A DNA stretch of 54,257 nucleotides from Vicinamibacteria bacterium (GCA_022820675.1 JAJEFC010000262.1:1-54257); one strand, 5' to 3'; shown: positions 14,913 through 24,035, counted from the first letter of the stretch. Notes: generated from the sequence alone by a model not told the origin. Made by a program: numbers and translations.

Positions 14913-15398
14913 CCGCGCCCGAGCCCATCAGCGAACGACATGACGTCTCGCGGTTCGACTCGGGAGCCGGGAGCCTTGATGCCTGGTTGCGGCGCAAGGC
15001 TCGACTGAACGAGGCCAAGGCAGGCTCACGAACCTCCGTCGTCTGCGACGGCGACCGCGTGATCGGGTTCTACAGCCTGGCCGCCAGCTCCGTGGAACGG
15101 CGACGGGTCTCGTCCCGCGTCGGGCGGAGCATGCCCCAACCAATTCCCGTGATCCTGCTCGGGCAACTGGCGCTGGACATCGGCTATCGCGGTCGAGGCT
15201 TGGGCGCCGACCTCCTGGTCGATGCCGCCAGGAGAGCTCTCGTGGCCGCCGACGTCATCGGTGCGCGCGCCCTCGTCGTCCAGGCGCTCGACGACGAAGC
15301 CAAGGGATTCTACGAACGATTCGGCTTCCGACCGTTCTCCGGATCGCGAGCCCCTCATGTTGATCCTCCGAATCTCCGAGCTGAGAGCGGTGCTGTAG
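14909..15398 (+). pseudogene. TacT-like GNAT acetyltransferase toxin, frameshifted near its end
   Basis: GNAT fold of the TA type: SGAGSLDAWLRRKA, VVCDGDRVIGFYSLAASSVER, IPVILLGQLALDIGYRGRGLGADLLVDAARRAL (acetyl-CoA loop RGRGLG), ALVVQALDDEAKGFYERFGFRPFSGS. TacT toxins acetylate charged tRNA. After FSGS the family ends EPLMLILRISELRAVL; this sequence is present but in the +1 frame, ending TAG at 15396-15398. One extra base near 15340 therefore moves the ribosome into a read-through frame that runs antisense to the neighbouring gene until 15733. Either a true inactivating mutation or a sequencing error in the TCGCGAG context. Confidence 0.8.
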
Positions 15399-15597
15399 AC
15401 TTGGCGGTACGACGAGCCGGTTCGAGACGGCGCGACGGGACGATCTCCGTTACCGAGGCGTGCGCCCCGGCGGTGCCTCGGATGCCGCTCGACAGGAGTA
15501 CCCCGATCGACCCGGACCTCGCTCGGGGCCGGGCTTCGGGGCATGCCGGCCGGTTCCCCACTTGCCCCATCGCTGCCTCGGCCAACCCACGGACCAC

Positions 15598-17406
15598 CTA
15601 CCCACCCGCCGGCAGCGCGAACACGAACAGGACGCTCCCCACGCTGGGCCGCAGCTCGGGGGTCATGCGGAGGTTGATGCCACCCCCGGCGCCGGTGTTG
15701 ACGGCGACGTACTGGCGGCCGTCGACGGCGTAGGTGATGGGGAAGCCGACGACGGGCGAGCCGAGGTTGATCTCCCACAGCACCGCCCCGGTCTCCTGGT
15801 CGAGGGCGCGGAAGCGGCCGTTGACGTCGCCGCCGAAGACGAGGCCGCCGCCCGTCGTCATGACCGACATGGTGGCCGCGCGCTGCTCGTGCAGCCACAC
15901 CGTGCGGCCGGTCTCGGCCGACACCGCGTAGACGGTTCCGAGCTGGTCCTCGCCGGGGGTGATCTGGTGCCGGGCCGCGAGGGCGTATATCTCCAGGCCC
16001 CCCTGCCCGCCAGCGGTGAGGGCACGCGCCCGCTCGCTGCGGACGTCGTCGGTGGCCAGCATGCGCGCGCAGGTGTTGCGCAGCGGCATGTACATGGTGT
16101 TGGTCAGGGGGCTGTAGGCGCCGGCCTCCCAGTCCTTGCCGCCGGCCCAGGTGGGGAACGCCAGCACTTACTGCCCGAGCGCGGTGAAGGTGACCTCGGC
16201 GTTCTCGGTCACCGCCCCGGTGGCCCCGTCGATGTCGTTGATGACATTCTGCGAGACGGTGGGGGTGGCCCACAGGAACTCGCCGGTCTCGCGGTCGAGC
16301 GTGTACACGACGCCGGTCTTGCCCGGGATACCCGTCACCACCCGGCGGACTTCTCCCGGCTGGACCCGAGGGTTGATCCAGCTCACGGCGTCGGGGTCGG
16401 GGGCGACGGCGGTGTCGACGAGGAGGCGCTCGAAGGGATGGTCGAGGTCCCAGTGGTCGTTGAGATGCTGGTAGAACCAGCGGATCTCGCCGGTTGCGAC
16501 GTCGAGGGCCAGCGTCGAGTTGTGGTACAGGTGCGTGTTCTCGACGCCGCCGAGCATGAACTTGGGGGCCGGCGAGGTGACCGAGGTGCCCTGGAAGATC
16601 AGGCGCAGCTCGGGGTCGTAGCTCGCCGGAATCCACGAGCCCACGTGCACCCGCCGCTCGTAGGGCACGCCGCCCCAGGTCTCGTCGCCGGGCTCGCCGG
16701 GAGCCGGCACGGTGCGCCGGCGCCACAGCTCCTCGCCGGTGCGGGCGTCGTGGGCGACGAGGACGCACGACTCGGGCCCCCCGCGGGGCCGGCAGCTCCG
16801 CCCCGAGATGACCCGGCCGTCGGCGAGGATCGGTCCCGAGCTGTGGCCGGCCGGAGTCTCCTGGTAGTCGAAGATCCGCGTCTCCCAGACGACGTCGCCG
16901 GTCTCGACGTCGAGCGCGTAGGCGTAGTCGTCGTCGCTGATGTTGATGATCTGCCGGTCGTAGATGGCGATGTTCCGCATGCTGCGGGCGTTGCCGCCGA
17001 CGAACTCGTAGACGTCGTCGGGCAGGTCGCGGCGGTACTCCCAGATGAGGTCGCCGTTCGTCGCGTCCAGGGCCTGGATGATGTCGGTGAGCGTGGGCAT
17101 GTACACCACGCCGCCGTAGGCGAGAGGCGTGACCTCCTGGGTGCCCTGCGGCAGCGCGCGCGACCACGCCATCTGCAGCTCGCCGACGTTGTCCCGGTTC
17201 ACTTGGTCGAGGGGGCTGTAGCCCCAGCCGTCGAGGGTGCGTCGCCACATCGGCCAGTCGGCGGGGTCGGGGTCCTGGAGCATGGCGTCGGTGACCGGCA
17301 CGAACTCGCGCGCCGACTGGGCCTGCACGGGGACCGGGCCCAGGGCGAAGGACGCTGCCGCGGCGGCGACGAGCAGGACCGGAGCGAAGAAACGCGGTTG
17401 CGGCAT
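15598..17406 (-). pseudogene. PQQ-type propeller dehydrogenase split by one in-frame TAA
   Basis: Signal peptide MPQPRFFAPVLLVAAAAASFALGPVPVQAQ, then DWPMWRRTLDGWGYSPLDQVN and PQQ propeller blades (IQALDATNGDLIWEY, YALDVETGDVVWETR, TLALDVATGEIRWFYQ, YTLDRETGEFLW). At 16168-16170 the reading meets TAA between ALGQ and VLAFPTWAGGKDWEAGAYSP, while the same frame continues open and well conserved to 15598 (GTVYAVSAETGRTVW, FRALDQETGAVLWE, FPITYAVDGRQYVAV). The usual family residue at this place is Glu, so GAA to TAA is likely. The domain beyond carries several blades, so the short product should not fold. Start chosen by GGGAG before ATG 17406. Confidence 0.85.
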
Positions 17407-17685
17407 CTGGTTGACTCCCATCAGAAACGCGGGCGGCGGCCCGAAGCGTGGGCGGCGGCCCTGGCGGAACGGCGTTGCCCGGTTTCCCGCGAACACGTGG
17501 GCGGCGACCGCGCGGAGCCGCGGCGCCCGTATCTGCGACGGGACCACCGGCTGGCCGGCATCCGACCGCGCGACCGGTCGGCCCGTCCCCGACCCCGCGG
17601 CCCGAGTGATCTGTTCGTCGCCCCGTCAGCCGCCGTTCGACTGGCGCCGCGGTTGACCCGGCTACGACCGCGCCTGCTGATCGAC

Positions 17686-17808
17686 GGCCACGTAGGCGTC
17701 GATGACCGCGCGCCTCCCAGCCTGCAACCGCGGCCGGCACCGACGGCGCCGACCGTGCGCCGACCGAGTCTACTGATCACAGGCCACGTAGGCGTCGATG
17801 ACCGCGCG
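17686..17808. repeat. 27-bp direct repeat: copied 3' end of the TIM-barrel gene
   Basis: The 27 bases at 17782-17808, coding for the last residues before the stop of the TIM-barrel protein, recur exactly at 17686-17712, 96 bp downstream of its 3' end. The rest of the gap up to 17421 shows GC-rich repeats and no gene. Confidence 0.8.
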
Positions 17809-18711
17809 CTCGCCGGCCCGCCCCTCGCCGGCATTGCCGTGCTCCATGCCGACGATGCCCTCGTAGCCCTTGCCCTTGAGGTGGCGGAACACGTTCAGGT
17901 AGTTGATCTCGCCGGTGGTCGGCTCGTTGCGGCCGGGGTTGTCGCCGACCTGGATGTAGGCAATCTCGTCCCAGGCGCGGTCGAGGTTGGGAATGAGGTT
18001 CCCCTCGGTGATCTGCTGATGGTAGAGGTCGTCGAGAATCTTGCACGACGGGCTGCCCACCGCCCGGCAGATCTGGTACGCCTGGGGGATGCCGGTCAGG
18101 AACACGCCGGGGTGGTTGGCCCAGTGGTTCAGCGGCTCGAGCACCATCGTCAGGCCCGCCGGCTCGCAGATCTCGGCCGCCCGCTTCAGGTTGTCGATGA
18201 CCGTCGCGGTCTGGTACGCCCGCTCGACCCCGCGGTCGTACTCGCCGGGGACGATCGTGCACCACCGCGCGTTCACCCGGCCCGCCACCTCGACCGCCTG
18301 CCGGATGTCGGCGAGAATCCGCTCGCGCACGTCCGGGTCGTCGGACGCGAACGACACCGCGCCCCACGCGGTGTGGGCCACGAACACCCCCATCCGCATG
18401 CCCAGCCGGTCTAGCTCGGCCCCGATGTGCTCCTGCACCGCGACGTCCCGCCGGGGCAGGCTGTTGTCCTCGAGCGACCGGAACCCCTCGTCGTGCATGA
18501 ACCGGAGCTGGTCGACGAGGTCCTCGCCGGCGTGGTGGCGGAACATGCCGAAGTGGGGGGCGTAGTCGAGCCCGAAGCGTCGCCCGGCGGAACCCTGGGC
18601 GCGGGCGGAACGCGGAGCCCCGGGAGGGCGCGGGGCACCGGCGGACCCGGCCGCGGTCAACCCCGCCGCGGCGGCGGAGACGCCGGTCGCGAGAAACGAT
18701 CGTCGATTCAT
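17770..18711 (-). CDS. Tat-exported sugar isomerase/epimerase-like TIM barrel (hydroxypyruvate isomerase-like)
   Basis: 313 residues. It begins MNRRSFLATGVSAAAAGLTAAGSAGA, a twin-arginine signal (NRRSFL), so it is exported folded. The mature domain is an AP-endonuclease-2/xylose-isomerase-like TIM barrel: YAPHFGMF, FRSLEDNSL, WCTIVPGEYDRG, GLTMVLEPLNHW (metal-binding Glu), CKILDDLYHQQI (Asp and His), IAYIQVGDNPGRNEPTTGEINY (Asp), GIVGMEHGNA (Glu). The GD.PGR.EP segment is typical of hydroxypyruvate isomerase and relatives. GGGAGCAACCC precedes ATG 18711. The exact sugar or keto-acid substrate is unknown. Confidence 0.85.
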   Translation of the reverse strand: MNRRSFLATGVSAAAAGLTAAGSAGAPRPPGAPRSARAQGSAGRRFGLDYAPHFGMFRHHAGEDLVDQLRFMHDEGFRSLEDNSLPRRDVAVQEHIGAELDRLGMRMGVFVAHTAWGAVSFASDDPDVRERILADIRQAVEVAGRVNARWCTIVPGEYDRGVERAYQTATVIDNLKRAAEICEPAGLTMVLEPLNHWANHPGVFLTGIPQAYQICRAVGSPSCKILDDLYHQQITEGNLIPNLDRAWDEIAYIQVGDNPGRNEPTTGEINYLNVFRHLKGKGYEGIVGMEHGNAGEGRAGERAVIDAYVACDQ

Positions 18712-19376
18712 GGGTTGCTCCCCTGCCAGCACACGGGAACCGGCACGCGGTAGAGAACGCCGAGCCGATACTGTACTTCGAACGGCCGCCGAGGAGAACG
18801 TGTTCGGGTGGGAAGGGCGATGCCAGATCGGCGCGGCGAGCCTGCGGCGACGGCGCGCTCGACGAGGACACGGATCTCGCGACCGCCGCGTCGAGCGTTC
18901 GGCCGCGGTCGTCCCGTGTCGAGGCGGGAACGCGCCAGCGGGATGCCACCGCTCCGGGAGGCCGAACCCGGCCGACCTCGCGGTGCTGTCGTACGGTCGG
19001 GGAGGGCTGACCGGGGCAGCGTCGTTGCCCGTGGACTCGGCATTCGCACGAATTTTGCTGTGTACGTCTCCTGTACATGACATGACACTGCGTGTTCTGT
19101 CTCGCCATCGCGGTGGGGTGTGCAAAACCGCCGGGCGTCGACTCATCACACTGCAATCCAGACACTTGTGAGGACGCCCACCGGCTGGCATGGTCCATGC
19201 TTGACTACATTGTCGTTCGCAGCAATGCCCGAACCGGAGGACCAACAGGATCGCGAACAGCGGCCCGCGAGACCGCGCGGGACGCGGCCGAACGGCGGCG
19301 GCCGGCGCGGCGGTGACATGGCAGCCCCGAGGCGGCGGCGAGGCATCACGGCCGCTCCGCGGAAGGAGGCACGAGG
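18712..19376. other. 665-bp gap without a supported gene
   Basis: No frame here has coding character on either strand; the open frames are shadows of high GC content. The section 19050-19090 is locally AT-richer and holds the palindrome listed separately. The left half should contain the promoter of the TIM-barrel gene, the right half that of the membrane protein beginning 19377. Confidence 0.5.
19061..19077. promoter_or_regulatory. TGTAC-N7-GTACA palindrome
   Basis: TGTAC (19061-19065) and GTACA (19073-19077) form an inverted repeat in the only AT-richer part of a gene-free gap. It has the half-site spacing of a dimeric repressor operator. It is similar to the palindrome at 33482-33499 (GTGTAC-N6-GTACAC) beside a ribbon-helix-helix gene. 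No regulated gene starts close by. Confidence 0.35.
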
Positions 19377-20444
19377 ATGGCGCTCAACCCGGAGCTCGTC
19401 GGTTTCGTCAGGGAGGCCCTCGGCCGGGGGCTGCCGCGGGAGCGGATCGAGGACATCCTGGTCCGCGCCGGTTGGCCGGCGGACCAGGTTCGCCGGGCGC
19501 TGGCCGGGTTCGCCGACGTCGAGTCGCCGATCCCGGTCCCGCGGCCGGCCGTCTCGACCCGGCCGCGCGAGGCCTTCCTGTACGTGGTGATGTTCATGGC
19601 ACTCTTCGTCAGCGCCTTCAACCTCGGGGCGGTGCTGTTCAGGCTGATCGACATCGCGCTGCCCGACCCCGCCGGCCTGCCCCCGCAGGTCATCCGCGAG
19701 CTGCTCCGACTGTCGGTGTCGGCGCTCGTGGTCGCGAGCCCGGTCTTCGCCTTCGTCACCCGCGTCATCCGCCGAGGCGTCGAGGCCCAGCCCAGCGCCC
19801 GCGCGTCGCGCATCCGCGTGCAGCTCACCTACCTGACCCTCTTCGTCGCTTCCTGCGTCCTCGTCGGCGCCGTCACCGCCCTCGTCTACAGCTTCCTCGG
19901 CGGCCTGTTGACGGCGCGCTTCGTGCTGAAGTCGCTGACGGTGACCGCCATCGCCGGCGGGGCGTTCGGCTACTACCTGCGCGATCTGCGCGAGGCGGAG
20001 CACGAACCCGGGAAGGCGCGGGCGCCCCGCCGCCGCGACCCCCTGCCGGCCCTCGGCGCCGGGGCGGTGGCCCTGGCGGTGGTCGGGGGCCTGGTGGCCC
20101 TCGGCTCGCCGGCCGACCAGCGCCTCGAGCGGCTGGACGCGCGGCGCGCGCAGGACCTCGACGCCATCTCGCGGGCCGTCGACCGCTACGAGGCGACGCG
20201 CGAGCGGCTGCCCGAGTCGCTCGACGAGCTGCAGCGCGGCTCGGACGTGCAGTTCGCCGTCACCGATCCGGTGACGCGCGAGCCGTACGGCTACGAGGCC
20301 GGGGAGGGAACCGCCTACGAGCTGTGCGCCACATTCGCGCTGGCCACCACCGAGCGCGACCTCCGCCGCGGGGGGCCATTCTCGCGGCACGAGGCGGGGC
20401 GCCACTGCTTCCCGCTGCGCGCCGAGGCGAACCGCGCCCGGTGA
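19377..20444 (+). CDS. Multi-helix membrane protein (DUF5671-like) with pseudopilin-like C-terminus
   Basis: 355 residues. Residues 1-45 form a small helical domain (LVGFVREALGRGLPRERIEDILVRAGWPADQVRRAL). Four membrane helices follow (AFLYVVMFMALFVSAFNLGAVLF, VSALVVASPVFAFVTRVI, LTYLTLFVASCVLVGAVTALVYSF, FVLKSLTVTAIAGGAFGYYL), the DUF5671 layout. A fifth helix (LGAGAVALAVVGGLVALGSP) leads into a C-terminal part DLDAISRAVDRYEATRERLPESLDELQ...VTDPVTREPYGYE, which resembles the soluble part of type II pseudopilins. Function unknown. GGAAGGAGG precedes the ATG. Confidence 0.75.
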   Translation: MALNPELVGFVREALGRGLPRERIEDILVRAGWPADQVRRALAGFADVESPIPVPRPAVSTRPREAFLYVVMFMALFVSAFNLGAVLFRLIDIALPDPAGLPPQVIRELLRLSVSALVVASPVFAFVTRVIRRGVEAQPSARASRIRVQLTYLTLFVASCVLVGAVTALVYSFLGGLLTARFVLKSLTVTAIAGGAFGYYLRDLREAEHEPGKARAPRRRDPLPALGAGAVALAVVGGLVALGSPADQRLERLDARRAQDLDAISRAVDRYEATRERLPESLDELQRGSDVQFAVTDPVTREPYGYEAGEGTAYELCATFALATTERDLRRGGPFSRHEAGRHCFPLRAEANRAR

Positions 20445-20680
20445 CGCCCGCGCTCGCCGGCGGCGTCGCGCGGCCGCCGCGCGGAGGGGAATATCCCTGG
20501 CCGGGCGCAGGTCCACAAGAGTGTCATGAGCAACCCGCCGACAATCGGGTGGGAGGCGGACCTCGCTCGCTCGTGCAACGCGACGCCGTCGAATCCCGCG
20601 GTAGAAGATGCCGCGCGGCGGGGCTATGATGGCGTCACGGACGGGACGCAGCCGTCAGCGGGGCCGAAGAGGCATCGACC

Positions 20681-20953
20681 ATGGATGAACGGGACCTGGC
20701 GACGTTCATCGGCTGGCTCGCCGGGCTGACGTTGATGGTGTGGCGCTCACCGGGCGGCGCGCGGCTGCCCTGCGTCGTCGGCGCGGCCGTCTGGCTCGCG
20801 CTCCCGCTCCGGGAGCCGTCGTTGCGCACGGTCTGGCATCTCGGCCTGACCGTCGCGTTCCTCGTCGGCGGGCTCGCGCGTCGGCGCCAGCCGGGCGTCG
20901 AGGTCGGAGTCGAGCGGCAAGCTTGGGAATCGCACGCAAGGAGAAGACCATGA
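20681..20953 (+). CDS. Small two-helix membrane protein
   Basis: 90 residues: a first helix (LATFIGWLAGLTLMVW), a second hydrophobic stretch (LPCVVGAAVWLALPL) and a third weaker one (TVWHLGLTVAFLVGGLA), then a basic tail. The stop overlaps the start of the dioxygenase gene (ATGA at 20950-20953), which argues that this short frame is real and translationally coupled to it. No family recognised; it could help anchor or export the dioxygenase, which is only a guess. Confidence 0.5.
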   Translation: MDERDLATFIGWLAGLTLMVWRSPGGARLPCVVGAAVWLALPLREPSLRTVWHLGLTVAFLVGGLARRRQPGVEVGVERQAWESHARRRP

Positions 20954-21717
20954 CCCAGCCGATTCGTCCGTTTCCGCGAGGTGAGCGGCGGCTCGCACGC
21001 AGACTGCCGCGCCGCGTCTTCCTGGAGCGAACGCTGCGGGCCGGCACGGTCGGCGCCGTCGCCCTGTGGACCCCGGGGGTGCTCGCGGACGAGCTGACGG
21101 CGACGCCGAGCAGCCGCTCGCTCGAGGGACCGTTCTACCCCGACGTGATGCCCCTCGACACCGACAACGACCTGCTGATCGTCAACGACTCGATCACGCC
21201 GGCGGTCGGCGAGGTGACGCACCTCCACGGCACCGTCACCACCCGGGCGGGGACGCCGCTGCGCAACGCGTTCGTCGAGATCTGGCAGTGCGACGCGAAC
21301 CAGAACTACCGGCACAGCCGGGGCGCCCACGACGAGCTGGCGCCCGATGCGAACTTCCAGGGGTACGGCCGCTTCCTCACGAACGTGAAGGGCGAGTACT
21401 ACTTCCGCATCATCAAGCCGGTGCCGTACGTCGTCGGCAATACGTTCCGCACCCCGCACATCCACTTCGCGGTGAGCCGGCACGGGGAACGGCTCTTCAC
21501 GTCGCAGATGCTCGTCAACGGGCACCCCGACAACGCCCGCGACCGGCTGACGCAGCGCATCGAGGACCCGGTGGCGAAGGAGACGATTCTCGTCGACTTC
21601 GACCCGTTGCCGGGGTCGAAGATCGGCGAGCTGACCGCCCGCTTCGACATCGTCCTCGGCCAGACGGTGGAGGAGCTCGAGGACGGGTCCCTCGGCTGGG
21701 GCCTCGGGCGGGTGTAG
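20950..21717 (+). CDS. Exported intradiol ring-cleavage dioxygenase-like protein
   Basis: 255 residues. The N-terminus RRLPRRVFLERTLRAGTVGAVALW is a twin-arginine signal. The core is the intradiol dioxygenase fold: SLEGPFYPD, LHGTVTTRAGTPLRNAFVEIWQCDANQNYRH (first Tyr ligand), GEYYFRIIKPVPY (second Tyr) and TPHIHFAVS (two His ligands of Fe3+). Enzymes of this fold cleave catechol or protocatechuate between the hydroxyls. The Tat-exported single-domain branch is common in environmental bacteria but its substrates are mostly unknown. Confidence 0.88.
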   Translation: MTQPIRPFPRGERRLARRLPRRVFLERTLRAGTVGAVALWTPGVLADELTATPSSRSLEGPFYPDVMPLDTDNDLLIVNDSITPAVGEVTHLHGTVTTRAGTPLRNAFVEIWQCDANQNYRHSRGAHDELAPDANFQGYGRFLTNVKGEYYFRIIKPVPYVVGNTFRTPHIHFAVSRHGERLFTSQMLVNGHPDNARDRLTQRIEDPVAKETILVDFDPLPGSKIGELTARFDIVLGQTVEELEDGSLGWGLGRV

Positions 21718-21865
21718 CCCCGGCAAGAGTCGCCGCTGCGCTACCACCGGCGGTGCGACCCCGCCCCGCCGATATCACGATACGCGCAGCTCCGCCCCCG
21801 CCCTGCCGGACACCGAAGCGAGAGCGGCCGTGCGCCGCGCACGGGGCCTCTCGGGGGAGTCGACG

Positions 21866-22594
21866 ATGCAATCACGGACGCTGACGTTCGGAACCGCGGC
21901 GGCGTTGGCGGTGGCGCTGGGGCTGCACGGTTGCGCCGCGCCGGACCAGGAAACGGGAGGCGGCCCTCCCGGGGCGGCCGGGGACGGCGACGGCGCGCTC
22001 CGCGCCCTGCCGGCCTTCCGCGCCCTCGACACCGACGAGGACGGCGCGATCTCGGCCGTCGAGATCGACGCGGCGACGGCGGCGCTCGCCTCGCTCGACG
22101 GCGACGGAGACGGACGATTGTCCGGGGGCGAGCTGCGGCCTCCCCGCCGCGGCGGCCCGATCGGCGGCCCGGCGCGGACCCCGGCGGAGGCGACGGCCGC
22201 ATTCATGGCGATGGACACCGACGCCGACGGTGCGCTCGCGGGCGAGGAGCTGCCGTCACAGTTCCGGAGCCTCGTCTCGCGCGCCGATGCCGACGCCGAC
22301 GGCGCCGCCTCCGAGGCGGAGATCCTGGCGCTGATGACCGAGGAGGCCGGCGGTCCCGGCGACCGGCGGCAGGCGGGAGGAGAAGGACGGGCCGCGGCGC
22401 CACCGGGAGCCGCGGGCGCCGGCGCACCGGCGCGGCCGCCCGTTCCGCTCATGGCCGCGCTCGACGCCGACGGGAACGGCGCGGTCTCCGAGGCGGAGAT
22501 CGCATCGGCCCCGCAGTCGCTGCGCGCGCTCGACGGCAACGGAGACGGCCGGCTCACGCCGGACGAACTCCGGTTCCCGGCCGGTGACGATTAG
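21866..22594 (+). CDS. EF-hand calcium-binding lipoprotein
   Basis: 242 residues with a lipoprotein signal ending LGLHGCAAP (Cys acylated). The mature part carries about six EF-hand loops of the D.D.DG.I/L..E type: DTDEDGAISAVE, DGDGDGRLSGGE, DTDADGALAGEE, DADADGAASEAE, DADGNGAVSEAE, DGNGDGRLTPDE, arranged in three pairs joined by Gly/Ala/Pro-rich linkers. It probably binds Ca2+ at the cell surface. The ATG at 21866 directly precedes the signal peptide; an earlier in-frame ATG at 21830 does not fit. Confidence 0.85.
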   Translation: MQSRTLTFGTAAALAVALGLHGCAAPDQETGGGPPGAAGDGDGALRALPAFRALDTDEDGAISAVEIDAATAALASLDGDGDGRLSGGELRPPRRGGPIGGPARTPAEATAAFMAMDTDADGALAGEELPSQFRSLVSRADADADGAASEAEILALMTEEAGGPGDRRQAGGEGRAAAPPGAAGAGAPARPPVPLMAALDADGNGAVSEAEIASAPQSLRALDGNGDGRLTPDELRFPAGDD

Positions 22595-22857
22595 CGTGGC
22601 GGGCGACCCGCTCCGGGCGTTATGACCGGGGCCGCCGTCCGCCGTCGGCGCACGCCGACAGGCGCCGCCCGGACGAGCGCCTCACCTCGGCGTTAGGCGG
22701 ACGGCCCCAGCAGGCGCACAACGGCCCGTTCCCCGGGGTGCGTCCCCGACCACTTGGACGGAGCAGGGCTCATTCTCCCGCCATCGTCGACTTGGCGATT
22801 CGGCCATCCCCCGGCCTTGGTCGCGCTTCACCTTCCGGGGCCAACCAGCTTCGTCGG

Positions 22858-23014
22858 GGTGCACGTCAGATTTGTTGGAGAGCCTGAGGCTGCTTGGCGG
22901 CTCTTCATTCCCGGAAGTTCGAACAGCCGCGGAGCTTTCGGCCGTGCAGCGCGATGTCGGCGTCGGCCTGCGATGGTCCAGCCCATGCCGGTCCCAACAA
23001 TGCTGACGTGCACC
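22858..23014. repeat. Candidate MITE-like element 1, 157 bp, terminal inverted repeats
   Basis: GGTGCACGTCAG at 22858-22869 is the perfect inverse of CTGACGTGCACC at 23003-23014. Pairing continues inwards to 21-base arms with two mismatches (22858-22878 and 22994-23014). The whole is flanked by 15-bp direct repeats ACCAGCTTCGTCGGG at 22844-22858 and 23012-23026. No transposase is encoded. The same ends occur at 32333-32476. The rest of the gap 22595-23115 shows no gene. Confidence 0.6.
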
Positions 23015-23115
23015 AGCTTCGTCGGGACAGCGTGTCCGAACCGCAGGGATGCGCTATGATTCCCGATTACGGGTGGAGAGTCCTCCGGCGGGGCCGGAGG
23101 CGTTACTGGAACGCA

Positions 23116-24006
23116 ATGAGACAGACGCGACCGGCCGCGGCCGCCCTAGCGGCGATCATCGTCGTTGCGGGCGCCGCGCAGGCCCAGGCGCAACGCTCGT
23201 CGGAGCGGCGGGTGGCCAACCCCGGCGAGACGCAGTTCGAGCTGCAGTTGCTGCGGTCGTCGGGCGGGCCCGTGGTGCCGATCTTCGAGGGGTGGTACCG
23301 GAACCCCGACGGCACCTTCGAGCTGTCGTTCGGCTATTTCAACGTGAACACCGAGGAGACCCTGGAGATTCCCCTCGGGCCCGGGAACTTCATCGAGCCG
23401 GCCGAGTTCGACGGACGCCAGCCGACCCGTTTCGAGGCGGTCCCCGAGAACGACCGGCGCCACCAGGGCGCGTTCACGGTGACGGTGCCGGCCGACTTCG
23501 GGAGCCGCGACGTCGTGTGGACGCTGCGCTCGCACGGGCAGACGCTGTCGGTACCGGGGCGGCTGACGAGCCCGGCCTACGAGCTGGCCGGCTGGGAGTT
23601 CCCGGGGCGGTCGAGCGTCTCGCCGCGGCTGCGCCTCGCGCCGGACGGGCCAGAGGGGCGCGGGCCGCGGGGCATCACCGCCGCCGAGAAGCGGCGCGCG
23701 ACGGTGGGCGAGCCCCTCGACCTCGCCGCGTGGGTGGCCCGCGACGCGGAGGCGGGCGGCGAGCGCCCCATCAACGTCAAGTGGTTCAAGCACCAGGGAC
23801 CCGGGGACGTCGCGTTCGCGGAGCGGACGGCCAGCGTCGAGCCCGACGCCTGGGCAGACGAGGGCGGGGCGCGGGTGGCCACCACCGCGACGTTCTCCGC
23901 GCCCGGCGACTATCTGCTGCGGGTGCTCGCGTTCAACGTGATCCGGGACTTCGAGTTCCAGTGCTGCTGGACCAACGGGTTCGTGCCGGTCACGGTGACG
24001 CCGTAG
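23116..24006 (+). CDS. Secreted beta-sandwich protein of unknown function
   Basis: About 296 residues. Signal peptide MRQTRPAAAALAAIIVVAGAAQAQAQ, then an all-beta protein: VVPIFEGWYRNPDGTFELSFGYFNVNTEETLEIPLGPGNFIEP, FTVTVPADFGSRDVVWTLRSHGQTLSVPGRL, a cupredoxin/Ig-like ending ATFSAPGDYLLRVLAFNVIRDFEFQCCWTNGFVPVTVTP with a CC pair. I recognise it only as an exported hypothetical common in this kind of genome. ATG 23056 is in frame but gives a poor N-terminus. It lies just upstream of the cytochrome/monooxygenase fusion, separated by a 50-bp duplication. Confidence 0.7.
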   Translation: MRQTRPAAAALAAIIVVAGAAQAQAQRSSERRVANPGETQFELQLLRSSGGPVVPIFEGWYRNPDGTFELSFGYFNVNTEETLEIPLGPGNFIEPAEFDGRQPTRFEAVPENDRRHQGAFTVTVPADFGSRDVVWTLRSHGQTLSVPGRLTSPAYELAGWEFPGRSSVSPRLRLAPDGPEGRGPRGITAAEKRRATVGEPLDLAAWVARDAEAGGERPINVKWFKHQGPGDVAFAERTASVEPDAWADEGGARVATTATFSAPGDYLLRVLAFNVIRDFEFQCCWTNGFVPVTVTP

Positions 24007-24035
24007 GGACGGCGACGGGAGACGCGAACGCCTCA

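Noticed and set aside
15460..18414. 984-codon plus-strand open frame
   Set aside because: Antisense to the PQQ propeller and TIM-barrel genes. The composition (Val/Asp/Gly/Arg/His without motifs) is that of a shadow frame.
19225..19590. ORF MPEPEDQQDREQ... upstream of the membrane protein
   Set aside because: It runs out of frame into the membrane-protein gene, has shadow-type composition and no ribosome binding site.
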